A DNA stretch of 64,000 bases from an uncultured Cocleimonas sp. (GTDB lineage Bacteria; Pseudomonadota; Gammaproteobacteria; Thiotrichales; Thiotrichaceae), in the NCBI RefSeq assembly GCF_947495625.1, contig NZ_CANLZW010000010.1, forward strand, positions 62,001 to 126,000, read 5' to 3'. The position numbers and the translations under genes were made by a program. Positions within the stretch are counted from its first letter, which is position 1; the number at the start of each line of letters is the position of its first letter. The notes beneath the pieces are model-generated. The model was not told the origin of the DNA. It saw only the letters and a list, made by a program, of their open reading frames with translations, and made no database searches. Shown in pieces: positions 33,648-43,655 of the stretch.

Positions 33648-34709
33648 ATGTTTAAAAAAATTCTTACATCTGTTGCGATTGCCACCTGCTTATCAGCCGT
33701 TGGTATTGCTAACGCGGAGACGAAAGTTGGTTTCGTTTATGTCGGTCCCATTGGAGACCATGGCTGGTCATACCAGCACGATCAGGGGCGTTTAGCGCTT
33801 GAAAAGGAATTAGATGTAAAAACGACCTATGTTGAGAGCGTTCCAGAAGGCGCTGACGCAGAACGTGTTATCCGCCAGTTAGCCGCAGATGGCAATGAAG
33901 TGATCTTCACCACTTCATTTGGTTACATGAATCCAACCATTAAAGTCGCGAAAAAATTCCCCAAGATTAAATTCGAGCACGCAACGGGTTACAAACGCGC
34001 AGACAATGTTGGTACCTATTCGGGACGTTTTTATGAAGGTCGTGCCATTTTAGGCACCATCGCAGGTAAAATGACTAAGTCGAATATCATCGGCTATGTC
34101 GCATCATTTCCAATCCCTGAAGTCATTCGTGGTATAGATGCGATGACAATTGCAGCTCGTAAAGTAAATCCTGATGTAACCGTTAAAGTTGTTTGGGTAA
34201 ACTCTTGGTTTGATCCCGGAAAAGAAGGGGATGCAGCAAAAGCACTGATCGATCAGGGTGCAGACATCATTACACAACACACTGACTCACCAGCACCACT
34301 ACAAGTAGCAGAAAAACGCGGTGTTTATGGTTTTGGTCAGGCTTCAGACATGAAAGCATTCGCACCTAAAGCACAGCTAACAGCAATCATCGACGACTGG
34401 GCTCCATACTATGTTCAGCGTGTAAAAGCAGCGATAGATGGCAGCTGGAAATCAGATGATACCTGGGACGGTCTAAAAGCAGGGATGGTAGTCATGGCTC
34501 CTTACGGAGATGCAGTGCCAGAGGATGTTCGCGAAATGGCTGATAAAGTAAAAGCCTCAATTATTGATGGTAGCTTCCACCCATTCCAGGGCCCAATCAA
34601 AAATCAGAAAGGCGAGATTGTTGTAAAAGAAGGCGAAACTATTTCTGATGGTGATTTGTCGAAGCTGGATTGGTATGTTGAAGGGGTAGACGGCACAATC
34701 CCCAAATAA
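33648..34709 (+). CDS. BMP-family nucleoside-binding protein
   Basis: A periplasmic substrate-binding protein of 353 residues with a signal peptide cleaved near ANA-ET. VGFVYVGPIGDHGWSYQHDQGR and AERVIRQLAADGNEVIFTTSFG are typical of the BMP (PnrA-like) family that binds purine nucleosides. No lipobox is present, so it is soluble rather than lipid-anchored. A GGAG site precedes the ATG. It is the last gene of the transporter operon. Confidence 0.92.
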   Translation: MFKKILTSVAIATCLSAVGIANAETKVGFVYVGPIGDHGWSYQHDQGRLALEKELDVKTTYVESVPEGADAERVIRQLAADGNEVIFTTSFGYMNPTIKVAKKFPKIKFEHATGYKRADNVGTYSGRFYEGRAILGTIAGKMTKSNIIGYVASFPIPEVIRGIDAMTIAARKVNPDVTVKVVWVNSWFDPGKEGDAAKALIDQGADIITQHTDSPAPLQVAEKRGVYGFGQASDMKAFAPKAQLTAIIDDWAPYYVQRVKAAIDGSWKSDDTWDGLKAGMVVMAPYGDAVPEDVREMADKVKASIIDGSFHPFQGPIKNQKGEIVVKEGETISDGDLSKLDWYVEGVDGTIPK

Positions 34710-34728
34710 TTAATTAGAACATTCATCT

Positions 34729-34825
34729 TTTCAATCAACTCAGCGTTGCTTTAGTACTCGAATGGTCACGTACTAATGTACGCTCACATTCTGCGTGCGA
34801 AGGCGCCTTGATTTGAATGAAAATC
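34729..34825. other. Imperfect long hairpin region after the BMP gene
   Basis: CGTAC-TAAT-GTACG (34769-34782) forms a perfect inner hairpin. Partly pairing flanks, TCAATCAACTCAGCG and CGCCTTGATTTGA, may extend it. It could be a 3' stabilising structure. It is not a tRNA. Confidence 0.4.
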
Positions 34826-34861
34826 TAAACGTTCTAAAACAATTATTCGATACATTTTATT

Positions 34862-34890
34862 AAGAGCGGTATTATTACCGCTCTTTTTTA
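34862..34890 (+). terminator. Rho-independent terminator
   Basis: AAGAGCGGTA and TACCGCTCTT form a stem followed by T6. It ends the nucleoside transporter operon and lies just before the adenine deaminase gene. Confidence 0.85.
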
Positions 34891-34904
34891 TTCAACTTAA
34901 ATAA

Positions 34905-35921
<1,017 letters not shown>

Positions 35922-35957
35922 TACGAAGCTAAGGCAGCTTAAAGACTAATTATAATG

Positions 35958-36015
35958 ACACCCCCCTACTTATAGGCACTTTTTTTAAAAAAAGTGCCTA
36001 TAAGTAGGGGGGTGT
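35958..36015. repeat. Perfect 58-bp palindrome of two GTAGGGGGGTG elements
   Basis: Two 29-base copies abut at their A-runs, tail to tail (minus copy 35958-35986, plus copy 35987-36015). All 29 base pairs match. It occupies the 144-base gap between adenine deaminase and the GST-like gene and would form a very strong hairpin in RNA from either strand. Confidence 0.97.
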
Positions 36016-36065
36016 ATAAATATTTATTTACCGTAAGCTATAGTTAAGAATCTAACTGTTAGGTA

Positions 36066-36701
36066 ATGAATATGAATAGCCATTTTCCAGAAAGCAATAA
36101 TCCCATCAAATTCTATCGCTTTGAGGCATCAGGACATTGTCATCGAGTGCAGTTGATGTTGTCTCTGCTTGATTTACCTTATGAGATTATCGAATTAAAT
36201 CGCGATGGCAGTAATCGTCCAGATGACTACCTTGAAACCAGTCCATTTGGTCAGGTTCCAGTCATTGATGATAATGGTTTTAAGTTAGGCGATTCGAACG
36301 CGATACTGGTGTATCTGGTTAAAAAATACAACGATGGTTATGCATGGTTGCCAGAGTCCGCAGAGTTGGCTGCAAGAACACAGCGCTGGTTATCTATCGC
36401 CGCAGGTGAGTTAGCTTCAGGACCCGCTGTTGCAAGATTTAGTAAAGTATTTAACGTGGAAATTGATTTTGCAACGGTAGAGAAAAAGACAGTTTCACTG
36501 CTAGGAATGATAGACAATACCCTAAGCCAACATGATTTTTTAACGGGAAATGAAATCACAATAGCCGATATAGCCTGCTATACCTATGTCGCTCATGCGC
36601 CCGAAGGAGATATCAGTTTAGATCCTTATCCAAATATCAAAGCATGGCTATCTAAAATCGAAGCGCTACCCAGATTTGTAGCTATGAAAAAATCTAGATA
36701 A
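36066..36701 (+). CDS. Glutathione S-transferase family protein
   Basis: A 211-residue protein with an N-terminal thioredoxin-like domain (IKFYRFEASGHCHRVQLMLSLL; SPFGQVPVIDDNGFKLGDSNAIL binds glutathione) and a C-terminal all-helical domain (NEITIADIACYTYVAHAPEGDISLDPYPNI). Members conjugate or reduce with glutathione in the cytoplasm. The substrate is unknown. It lies downstream of the palindrome, next to the purine cluster, and may not be functionally linked to it. Confidence 0.9.
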   Translation: MNMNSHFPESNNPIKFYRFEASGHCHRVQLMLSLLDLPYEIIELNRDGSNRPDDYLETSPFGQVPVIDDNGFKLGDSNAILVYLVKKYNDGYAWLPESAELAARTQRWLSIAAGELASGPAVARFSKVFNVEIDFATVEKKTVSLLGMIDNTLSQHDFLTGNEITIADIACYTYVAHAPEGDISLDPYPNIKAWLSKIEALPRFVAMKKSR

Positions 36702-37443
36702 TGATATTTTTTTAGTACATTTATTATGTCGTAATATTGTCCTTGGCGGTATTACAAATTTTTATAAACTCTGATTCTCCAAGGTAAATACTAAGTTCAT
36801 AGTGTTCATAAGTCTTAATCAGAGTGATTTTTTCCTAGTCTTCGTCTGTTTCGTAAGTTTTGCTCAAATGAGTTGTATATCTAATTTCAATAGATTCCCT
36901 AAAGCTAGAAATTAAACTTCTCAATACGGGTAGCAACCATCTTCCATAGTTGTGATATTTTATCTCTTAAAGGTGTTATACGATTTAAATTTGGTCACCC
37001 CCCTACTTATAGTGCATTTTTTGAAAAGTAGTCTATAAGTAAGGTAATGGTTTAAGTAAGAGAAGAGAGCGGTATAAAAAATTGGCTATACGATTTACTG
37101 TTGAATCTATCTGTTATGCCAGTAAATTAAGACGATATATGTTTTTCAGTATCTATATTATAAAATGTCACGACAGTATCGGCTTAAGTCTGCTGCAAAA
37201 TAGAAACGCTGTTATTGTTTGTCATACTGGAGATTTATCGTTGTCTTTTCTGAAATTACATCATTGGTGATATGTCCATTCTTACGGATTGGGATTATTC
37301 TTTTAAAGGAAACTCATTTAAGTTTGTTCATCACTGGCTTAAAAAATTCGATTTTTAAACAGTAGCCTTGCTTAGGTCAAATTTACACATTCAATAATCG
37401 ATTATGATTCATCGAGTAAAATTTCTAACTGGTAAAATTGATA
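36702..37443. other. Long intergenic region before pgi
   Basis: This 742-base AT-rich gap holds one inverted copy of the dispersed element with a degenerate partner (listed separately). A 62-codon open frame at about 37082-37270 lacks a good ribosome site and similarity. No RNA gene or clear promoter was recognised. Confidence 0.5.
36994..37022 (-). repeat. GTAGGGGGGTG element with degenerate inverted partner
   Basis: On the minus strand: A6, TGCAC, then TATAAGTAGGGGGGTGAC. A decayed plus-strand partner follows at 37024-37044 (AAAAGTAGTC, TATAAGTAAGG), lacking the G-run. The pair looks like an eroded form of the palindrome at 35958-36015. Confidence 0.9.
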
Positions 37444-39120
37444 ATGGTTAATACTAAGAAAGAAAAACCGACTTTAACGGAATTGCCGGCTTACAAGAAA
37501 CTGCAAAAGCATTTTGATCAGGTGAGCCAACTTCACATGCGTCGTTTATTCAGCGTTGATCCGCAGCGAGTTAACAAGTATTCGATTGAATACAATGGTT
37601 TGTTTCTCGACTATTCTAAAAACCGGATTTCACACGAAACGATTCCTTTACTTTGCGAACTTGCCAAGGAGTCTGATTTAGAAGGTTGGCGCGAGCGTAT
37701 GTTTAGCGGCGAGAAAATTAACAATACCGAAGGCAGGGCGGTATTGCATACGGCTTTACGTAATCGTACTAATACTCCGATTATGGTGGATGGTGAAGAC
37801 GTCATGCCCATGATCAATTCTACCATTGATAAAATGGACGTTTTTTCTGAAAAAGTCAGGAAAGGAGAGTGGAAAGGTTATACTGGTAAAGTCATCAAAA
37901 ATATTGTCAATGTGGGCATTGGTGGCTCGGATTTAGGGCCTAAAATGGTTTATGAGGCACTAACTCCGTATCACCATAAACGTTTGACAGTACATTTTAT
38001 CTCTAACGTAGATGGCGCGCATATTGATCAGTCATTAGAAAAGCTGGATCCTGAAACGACCTTATTTGTCATTTCTTCGAAAACATTTACTACGCAGGAA
38101 ACACTAACCAATGCGCATGTTGCTCGTGAATGGTTTTTACAGTCTGCAATTGAAGAACAACATATCAGTAAGCATTTTGTCGCTGTTTCCACTAATCGTG
38201 ACGGAGTCATCAAGTTTGGAATCGACCCGGATAATATGTTCGAGTTCTGGGATTGGGTAGGCGGACGATATTCTCTTTGGTCAGCGATTGGTTTGTCAGT
38301 GGTTCTGGCAGTAGGGATGAAGAGATTCAAGAAAATGCTGGATGGTGCGCATTCGATGGATCAGCATTTCAGAGAAGCACCACTTGAAAAGAATATGCCG
38401 GTGATTCTCGCTACGTTGGGTATTTGGTATAACAATTTCTTTAATGCTGAATCCTACGGTATTTTCCCCTATGACCATTATTTAAGAAGTTTGACGATGT
38501 ATCTGGAGCAGGCAGATATGGAGAGTAATGGTAAATCTGTTGATAGAGATGGTCGCAAGGTGGATTATGCAACGGGTCCTATTATCTGGGGTATGTCCGG
38601 TATCAATGGGCAACACGCGTTTTATCAGTCGATACATCAGGGGACTAAAATGATCCCTTCGGATTTTATCGTATCCATGTTGACGCACAGTACGCATCAG
38701 GAGCAACATAATATTATGTTTGCAAATGCACTGGCGCAGACGGAAGCCTTAATGCGCGGCAGAAACTACGATGAAACCTTAGCGGATATCAAGGCGGGTA
38801 ATACTGATTTGGGTGATATTGATAAGCGTATCCATCACATGGTTTTTGAAGGAAATCATCCGACCAATACCATCCTTATTCGTAAATTAACCCCACGTAC
38901 ACTGGGTATGCTATTGGCGCTTTATGAACATAAGATTTTTGTACAGGGAATAATCTGGAACCTCAATTCATTTGATCAGTGGGGTGTTGAATTAGGTAAG
39001 CAGTTAACCAAAACAATTTTACAGGATATTGATCAACCCTATGAGGTGAGAAGTCATGATGGTTCGACCAACACCCTGATTAATTATTATCGAGATGTCA
39101 TTGATGCGGGCAATGATTAA
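37444..39120 (+). CDS. pgi: Glucose-6-phosphate isomerase
   Basis: A 558-residue cytoplasmic enzyme interconverting glucose-6-phosphate and fructose-6-phosphate, linking gluconeogenesis to glycogen synthesis. Signature motifs are [28 protein letters not shown] and the catalytic-base region [22 protein letters not shown] chose the ATG at 37444. A TTG two codons earlier is possible. It precedes glgC by 89 bases with a sigma-54-like promoter in the gap. Confidence 0.97.
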   Translation: MVNTKKEKPTLTELPAYKKLQKHFDQVSQLHMRRLFSVDPQRVNKYSIEYNGLFLDYSKNRISHETIPLLCELAKESDLEGWRERMFSGEKINNTEGRAVLHTALRNRTNTPIMVDGEDVMPMINSTIDKMDVFSEKVRKGEWKGYTGKVIKNIVNVGIGGSDLGPKMVYEALTPYHHKRLTVHFISNVDGAHIDQSLEKLDPETTLFVISSKTFTTQETLTNAHVAREWFLQSAIEEQHISKHFVAVSTNRDGVIKFGIDPDNMFEFWDWVGGRYSLWSAIGLSVVLAVGMKRFKKMLDGAHSMDQHFREAPLEKNMPVILATLGIWYNNFFNAESYGIFPYDHYLRSLTMYLEQADMESNGKSVDRDGRKVDYATGPIIWGMSGINGQHAFYQSIHQGTKMIPSDFIVSMLTHSTHQEQHNIMFANALAQTEALMRGRNYDETLADIKAGNTDLGDIDKRIHHMVFEGNHPTNTILIRKLTPRTLGMLLALYEHKIFVQGIIWNLNSFDQWGVELGKQLTKTILQDIDQPYEVRSHDGSTNTLINYYRDVIDAGND

Positions 39121-39137
39121 GTTATAAGGCAAAATAC

Positions 39138-39153
39138 TGGCACAGTATTTGCT
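39138..39153 (+). promoter_or_regulatory. Sigma-54 (-24/-12) promoter for the glgC operon
   Basis: TGGCACAGTATTTGCT matches TGGCAC-N5-TTGCW exactly. The expected start is near 39164, about 45 bases before the glgC ATG. The same bases also form a short inverted repeat (AAATACTG/CAGTATTT). Confidence 0.65.
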
Positions 39154-39209
39154 TCAATTTAGATACCAATGATTCATTTTGATGAGTCATTTGAATAAAA
39201 GGATAAAAA

Positions 39210-40520
39210 ATGGACAGTGGTTCAGTAAAGCAGTCTCAAAAAGGTGCTCAAAACTTTGAGCCAAGAACAGCCACAGAAATGACGCGTAAAACACTCGTGT
39301 TAATTCTAGCGGGAGGCGAAGGTTCGCGTTTAATGGATTTAACCAAGTGGCGCGCAAAACCAGCTGTTCCGATTTGTGGTAAATATCGCATTATAGATTT
39401 TGCACTGTCGAACTGTGTGAATTCTGGCTTACGAAAAATTACTGTTTTAACCCAATATAAGTCGCATTCCTTGTTGAGACATTTACAACGTGGCTGGAGT
39501 TTTTTACGCGCGGAAATTGGCGAGTTTGTTGAACTATTACCAGCTCAGCAACGTACCGCAGAAAAAGCCTGGTACAAAGGTACAGCGGATGCCTTATATC
39601 AAAACATCGATATAATGCGCAGCCACCGAGCCGAATATGTGATTGTGTTAGGTGGAGACCATATCTACACCATGGACTACACCAAAATGCTGATTCAACA
39701 TGTGCATTCAGGTGCTGATTTTACCGTAGGTTGTATAGAAGTGCCGAAAGAAGAGGCTTCTAGCTTCGGTGTGATGGCGGTTCAAGATGATATGCAAATT
39801 TCCAGTTTTACAGAAAAACCAGAAAATCCAGAACCTATGCCAGGTAAGCCAGATTCTGCATTGGCTTCGATGGGTATCTATGTTTTCTCTACTCGTTTTC
39901 TCTATGAGACATTGAAAGAAGACGCGAGTAATCCTGCATCATCACATGATTTTGGTAAGGATATTATTCCTGCAAAAATTAAAGATTCTATTGCGATGGC
40001 CTATGCCTTTGCCGATGAGAAAACAGGGGAACCTTCATTCTGGAGAGATGTGGGAACGCTTGAATCCTATTGGAAAACGAATATGGAGTTATGTGATATT
40101 GAGCCAGAGCTAAATCTGTATGATCAGGAATGGCCGATATGGACCTATCAAACACAAAGTCCTCCAGCAAAATTCATTTTTGATGACGAGGGACGTCGCG
40201 GTGAGGCAATAGATTCACTGGTTTCTGGCGGTTGTATTATTTCTGGTGCACGAGTAAAACGATCTGTGATTTCATCAGGAACAACCATCGAAAGTTACTC
40301 TCACGTCAAAGACAGTGTAATTTTACCCAAGGTGAAAATTGGAAAGAATTGTCGTATAACCAAAGCGATTATCGATAAATCATGTGTCATACCCGATGGA
40401 ACAGTTATAGGAGAAGACCTTGACGAAGATCGCAAGAATTACCATGTTTCTGAAGAGGGCATAGTGCTGGTTACTCCCGGTATGCTCGGTCAAGATTTGT
40501 TTTCATTTGAAGGTGATTGA
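39210..40520 (+). CDS. glgC: Glucose-1-phosphate adenylyltransferase
   Basis: A 436-residue enzyme making ADP-glucose, the committed step of bacterial glycogen synthesis. The nucleotidyltransferase domain shows LVLILAGGEGSRLMDLTKWRAKPAVP and the sugar-phosphate site FWRDVGTLESYW. The C-terminal left-handed beta helix starts near SGGCIISGARVKRSV. The N-terminal TRKTLVLILAGGEGSRL region also holds allosteric residues. It begins a close-packed operon; the next gene starts three bases after its stop. Confidence 0.97.
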   Translation: MDSGSVKQSQKGAQNFEPRTATEMTRKTLVLILAGGEGSRLMDLTKWRAKPAVPICGKYRIIDFALSNCVNSGLRKITVLTQYKSHSLLRHLQRGWSFLRAEIGEFVELLPAQQRTAEKAWYKGTADALYQNIDIMRSHRAEYVIVLGGDHIYTMDYTKMLIQHVHSGADFTVGCIEVPKEEASSFGVMAVQDDMQISSFTEKPENPEPMPGKPDSALASMGIYVFSTRFLYETLKEDASNPASSHDFGKDIIPAKIKDSIAMAYAFADEKTGEPSFWRDVGTLESYWKTNMELCDIEPELNLYDQEWPIWTYQTQSPPAKFIFDDEGRRGEAIDSLVSGGCIISGARVKRSVISSGTTIESYSHVKDSVILPKVKIGKNCRITKAIIDKSCVIPDGTVIGEDLDEDRKNYHVSEEGIVLVTPGMLGQDLFSFEGD

Positions 40521-40523
40521 TTT

Positions 40524-42263
40524 ATGAAGTCTAAGCTAAAAGTAGTATTGTGCTGGCATATGCACCAGCCTTACTATCGTGAAGGTCCGAATGGTACTTT
40601 CCATCTACCGTGGGTATATCTGCACGGTATAAAAGACTACACCGATATGGCAAAGCATCTGGAAAACCATCCAGATATGGCTGCTGTTGTTAATTTCTCA
40701 CCGGTATTGCTGGAACAACTCGATCAATACGTTGAAGAGCTTAAACACTTTCAGTCGAGTACTACTCACAAAACAAATCCATTGTCAGATCCATTGCTTT
40801 CGGTACTGGCTGGAACGACTGAAATTCCTGGTAAGTTAGAGCAAAAAAAGCGCTTGTTTGAAGACTGTAAACGCTGTTATGCGCCTCGTATGATTGAGCC
40901 TTATCCCGCTTTTGATCAACTGATGAAAAGTATGGAAAACACTTTTAGTCAAATTGAAGATAGTACCGCTGAAAATAAAGAATTCTCTCTTGAAAGTTTA
41001 GAGGATCAGAAATTTCATGACTTAGTTGTTTGGTATCATCTGGCCTGGCTCGGACATTCACTGAAAGGTTCAAAGCAGGTCACGGCATTGTTTGAGAAAG
41101 GACAAGATTATTCTCTGGATGATCGTAAGCAGCTAATTACAATCATATATGAGGCCTTAAGTGGAATTATACCGCGCTATCGTGCATTAACTGAAAGCGG
41201 ACAAATAGAACTATCCTTAACACCCTATGCGCATCCGATTGTGCCGTTATTAAATAAATTTGAAAACATGCAATGCTCATCACCGGAGGCTCCTATGCCT
41301 AACTGTGATGATTATCCAAATGGCGTGAGTCGCTCTGAATGGCATATGGAAAAAGGTATTCAATCATTCCAGCATCATTTTGGTAAAAAGCCTGAGGGTG
41401 TATGGCTTTCAGAGGGTGGCGTCAGTGAAGATGCGATTCAGATGCTAGATAAATTCGATATCAGTTGGACGGCATCGGGTGAGCAAGTCTGGCGTAATAC
41501 CTGTCATCTGAATCAGATGGATTCTGAAGATATTCACAATAAAAAAGCGCTATTCAAACCTTATCAATTTAAAGAAAACAGAACTCAGTTGTATTTCAGA
41601 GATGACGGTTTATCTGATTTTATTGGTTTCGAATACAGTCACTGGAATGCGGATGACGCCGCGCAAAACTTCGTTGAAAATCTACAAAATATTGCCAATT
41701 TCGTCGGTGATGATGCTGATCAACAGGTGGTTTCTGTTATTTTAGATGGAGAAAATGCCTGGGAATATTATCATGATAATGGCTATTACTTCCTTGATGC
41801 CCTGTATCAACAAATGAGTCAATGTGAAGAGATAGAAGTAACAACTTTCTCGAAGACATCTCAGTCGGTTGCAGCTACCAAAGTAGACAGAATTTGCGCC
41901 GGAAGCTGGGTGTATGGAAGCTTTACTACATGGATAGGGCAGGAAGATAAAAATCGTGCCTGGGAATATTTAGTCGCCGCCAAAAAAGACTGCGATGAGG
42001 TTGTTGCAGCAGGCACTTTATCTAAAGATGAATTACTTGAGTTAGATGATCAGCTTGCGATATGCGAAGGATCAGACTGGTTCTGGTGGTTCGGTGATTA
42101 TAATTCTTCTGGAAGCGTTAACGATTTTGATGAGTTGTATCGTATCCAGTTGAAAAAGTTATATGCCTTAATTGATAAAGCCCCTCCCGAACATTTAGAT
42201 CATCCTATTTCTGTCGGCGGAGGAGATGCTGAAAATTCAGGTACCATGAGGCGTAATGCTTAA
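40524..42263 (+). CDS. Glycoside hydrolase family 57 protein
   Basis: A 579-residue GH57 enzyme. The opening VVLCWHMHQPYY, the WLSEGGVSEDAI segment with the likely nucleophile glutamate, and VSVILDGENAWEYY with the acid/base region follow the five conserved GH57 blocks. Family activities are alpha-amylase, amylopullulanase and 4-alpha-glucanotransferase. The position between glgC and malQ points to alpha-glucan processing in the cytoplasm, since no signal peptide is seen. The exact activity cannot be fixed from sequence. Confidence 0.9.
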   Translation: MKSKLKVVLCWHMHQPYYREGPNGTFHLPWVYLHGIKDYTDMAKHLENHPDMAAVVNFSPVLLEQLDQYVEELKHFQSSTTHKTNPLSDPLLSVLAGTTEIPGKLEQKKRLFEDCKRCYAPRMIEPYPAFDQLMKSMENTFSQIEDSTAENKEFSLESLEDQKFHDLVVWYHLAWLGHSLKGSKQVTALFEKGQDYSLDDRKQLITIIYEALSGIIPRYRALTESGQIELSLTPYAHPIVPLLNKFENMQCSSPEAPMPNCDDYPNGVSRSEWHMEKGIQSFQHHFGKKPEGVWLSEGGVSEDAIQMLDKFDISWTASGEQVWRNTCHLNQMDSEDIHNKKALFKPYQFKENRTQLYFRDDGLSDFIGFEYSHWNADDAAQNFVENLQNIANFVGDDADQQVVSVILDGENAWEYYHDNGYYFLDALYQQMSQCEEIEVTTFSKTSQSVAATKVDRICAGSWVYGSFTTWIGQEDKNRAWEYLVAAKKDCDEVVAAGTLSKDELLELDDQLAICEGSDWFWWFGDYNSSGSVNDFDELYRIQLKKLYALIDKAPPEHLDHPISVGGGDAENSGTMRRNA

Positions 42264-43655
42264 ATGGAAACCTATTCCGAACTGCAGCACCAAAAAGCTC
42301 GATTAGGCGGTGTACTACTTCATCCAACGTCTCTTCCTTCCGGAGTTTTAGATAAGGATGTGAATCGTTGGTTAGACTTTATGTCAGATGCGGGCCTGAG
42401 TGTTTGGCAGATTTTACCTTTGGGCGTACCTCAGGAAAATTTATCGCCATATCAATGCTATTCGGCATTTGCCATCAATCCTGCGTTTCTTGCTGATACA
42501 GCTTACGAGAATATAAATGTCGGTGACCAAGAATTTATCCGTTGGCTATATGCTCAGGATTACTGGATCAATGAATACGCTTTATTTATATCACTTAAAC
42601 AAACGTTGGGTTTTAAGCCCTGGTATGAATGGCCAGATGAATTTCGGCATCGCGAGCAGCATGTATTAGATAAGTATCGAGCTGAGAACCATGACCAATT
42701 AAGTGCCATTTGTTGGCAGCAATTTTGCCTGTATCGACGTTGGAATGAAGTTAAAGCCTACGCTGCTGAGCGTAATATAATGATTTTCGGCGATATGCCT
42801 ATTTTCGTCGCGCACGATAGTGCAGACGTCTGGAGTAACCCTGATTTATTTCTAATAGATGATGATAGTCACCCGACGGTTGTTGCCGGTGTTCCGCCAG
42901 ATTATTTCTCCAAAACGGGGCAGCGCTGGGGTAATCCGCACTATAACTGGGCGCAAATGCGACAAGATGATTTTAAATGGTGGATGCAACGACTTAAAAA
43001 TCATTTTAGTCTTTTTGATCTAGTGCGCATCGATCACTTCCGTGGTCTAGAGGCGGTATGGGTGATTCCTAGCGATTGCGAAACAGCCATTGATGGTGAA
43101 TGGCAAAAAGTACCAGGCGAAGAATTATTACAACATTTAAAGCAAGAGATGGGGTCATTAGCGATTGTAGCCGAAGACTTGGGAATTATAACGCCCGAGG
43201 TTAATGCACTGCGTGAGAAATATGAACTCCCGGGAATGTCTGTTTTACAATTTTCCTTTGATGGATTTACAGATAATCCGCATAAGCCTGAAAACATTAC
43301 TTACGATCGCATTGTGTATACGGGCACCCATGATAATGATACGACACTTGGCTGGTTTAATAGTCAGGATACAGAGACACAAAATCATATTTTAGATGTT
43401 TTGCAACTAACAGATCCCAACAAAATAACAGAGAGACTGATTGAAGTTGCTTTCAATAGTAGCGGTCAATTGGCCATTGCTCCTATTCAAGACATACTGA
43501 ATCTTGGCTCTGAAGCTCGCATGAATGTCCCCGGAATTTCTGATGATAACTGGACCTGGAAATTCGATTGGGATCAAATAACAAAAAGCATCGTTAATAA
43601 GACTAGAGAACAACTAGAAAAAGCTGGTCGCTTATACAAAACGGATACGCACTAA
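42264..43655 (+). CDS. malQ: 4-alpha-glucanotransferase
   Basis: A 463-residue amylomaltase (GH77), slightly short for the family. The first conserved block is SVWQILPLGVPQENLSPYQCYSAFA. The nucleophile aspartate is in VRIDHFRGLEAVW, the acid glutamate in IVAEDLGIITPEV and the third carboxylate in YTGTHDNDTTLGWF. It transfers glucan segments between chains and recycles maltodextrins. It starts immediately after the GH57 stop and overlaps glgB by one base (TAATG). Confidence 0.95.
   Translation: METYSELQHQKARLGGVLLHPTSLPSGVLDKDVNRWLDFMSDAGLSVWQILPLGVPQENLSPYQCYSAFAINPAFLADTAYENINVGDQEFIRWLYAQDYWINEYALFISLKQTLGFKPWYEWPDEFRHREQHVLDKYRAENHDQLSAICWQQFCLYRRWNEVKAYAAERNIMIFGDMPIFVAHDSADVWSNPDLFLIDDDSHPTVVAGVPPDYFSKTGQRWGNPHYNWAQMRQDDFKWWMQRLKNHFSLFDLVRIDHFRGLEAVWVIPSDCETAIDGEWQKVPGEELLQHLKQEMGSLAIVAEDLGIITPEVNALREKYELPGMSVLQFSFDGFTDNPHKPENITYDRIVYTGTHDNDTTLGWFNSQDTETQNHILDVLQLTDPNKITERLIEVAFNSSGQLAIAPIQDILNLGSEARMNVPGISDDNWTWKFDWDQITKSIVNKTREQLEKAGRLYKTDTH

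Noticed and set aside
34769-34782. CGTAC-TAAT-GTACG hairpin considered as a tRNA or riboswitch part
   Set aside because: No cloverleaf or aptamer pattern fits around it.
37082-37270. 62-codon open frame before pgi
   Set aside because: No convincing ribosome site, no recognisable similarity, and it lies in an AT-rich repeat-bearing gap.
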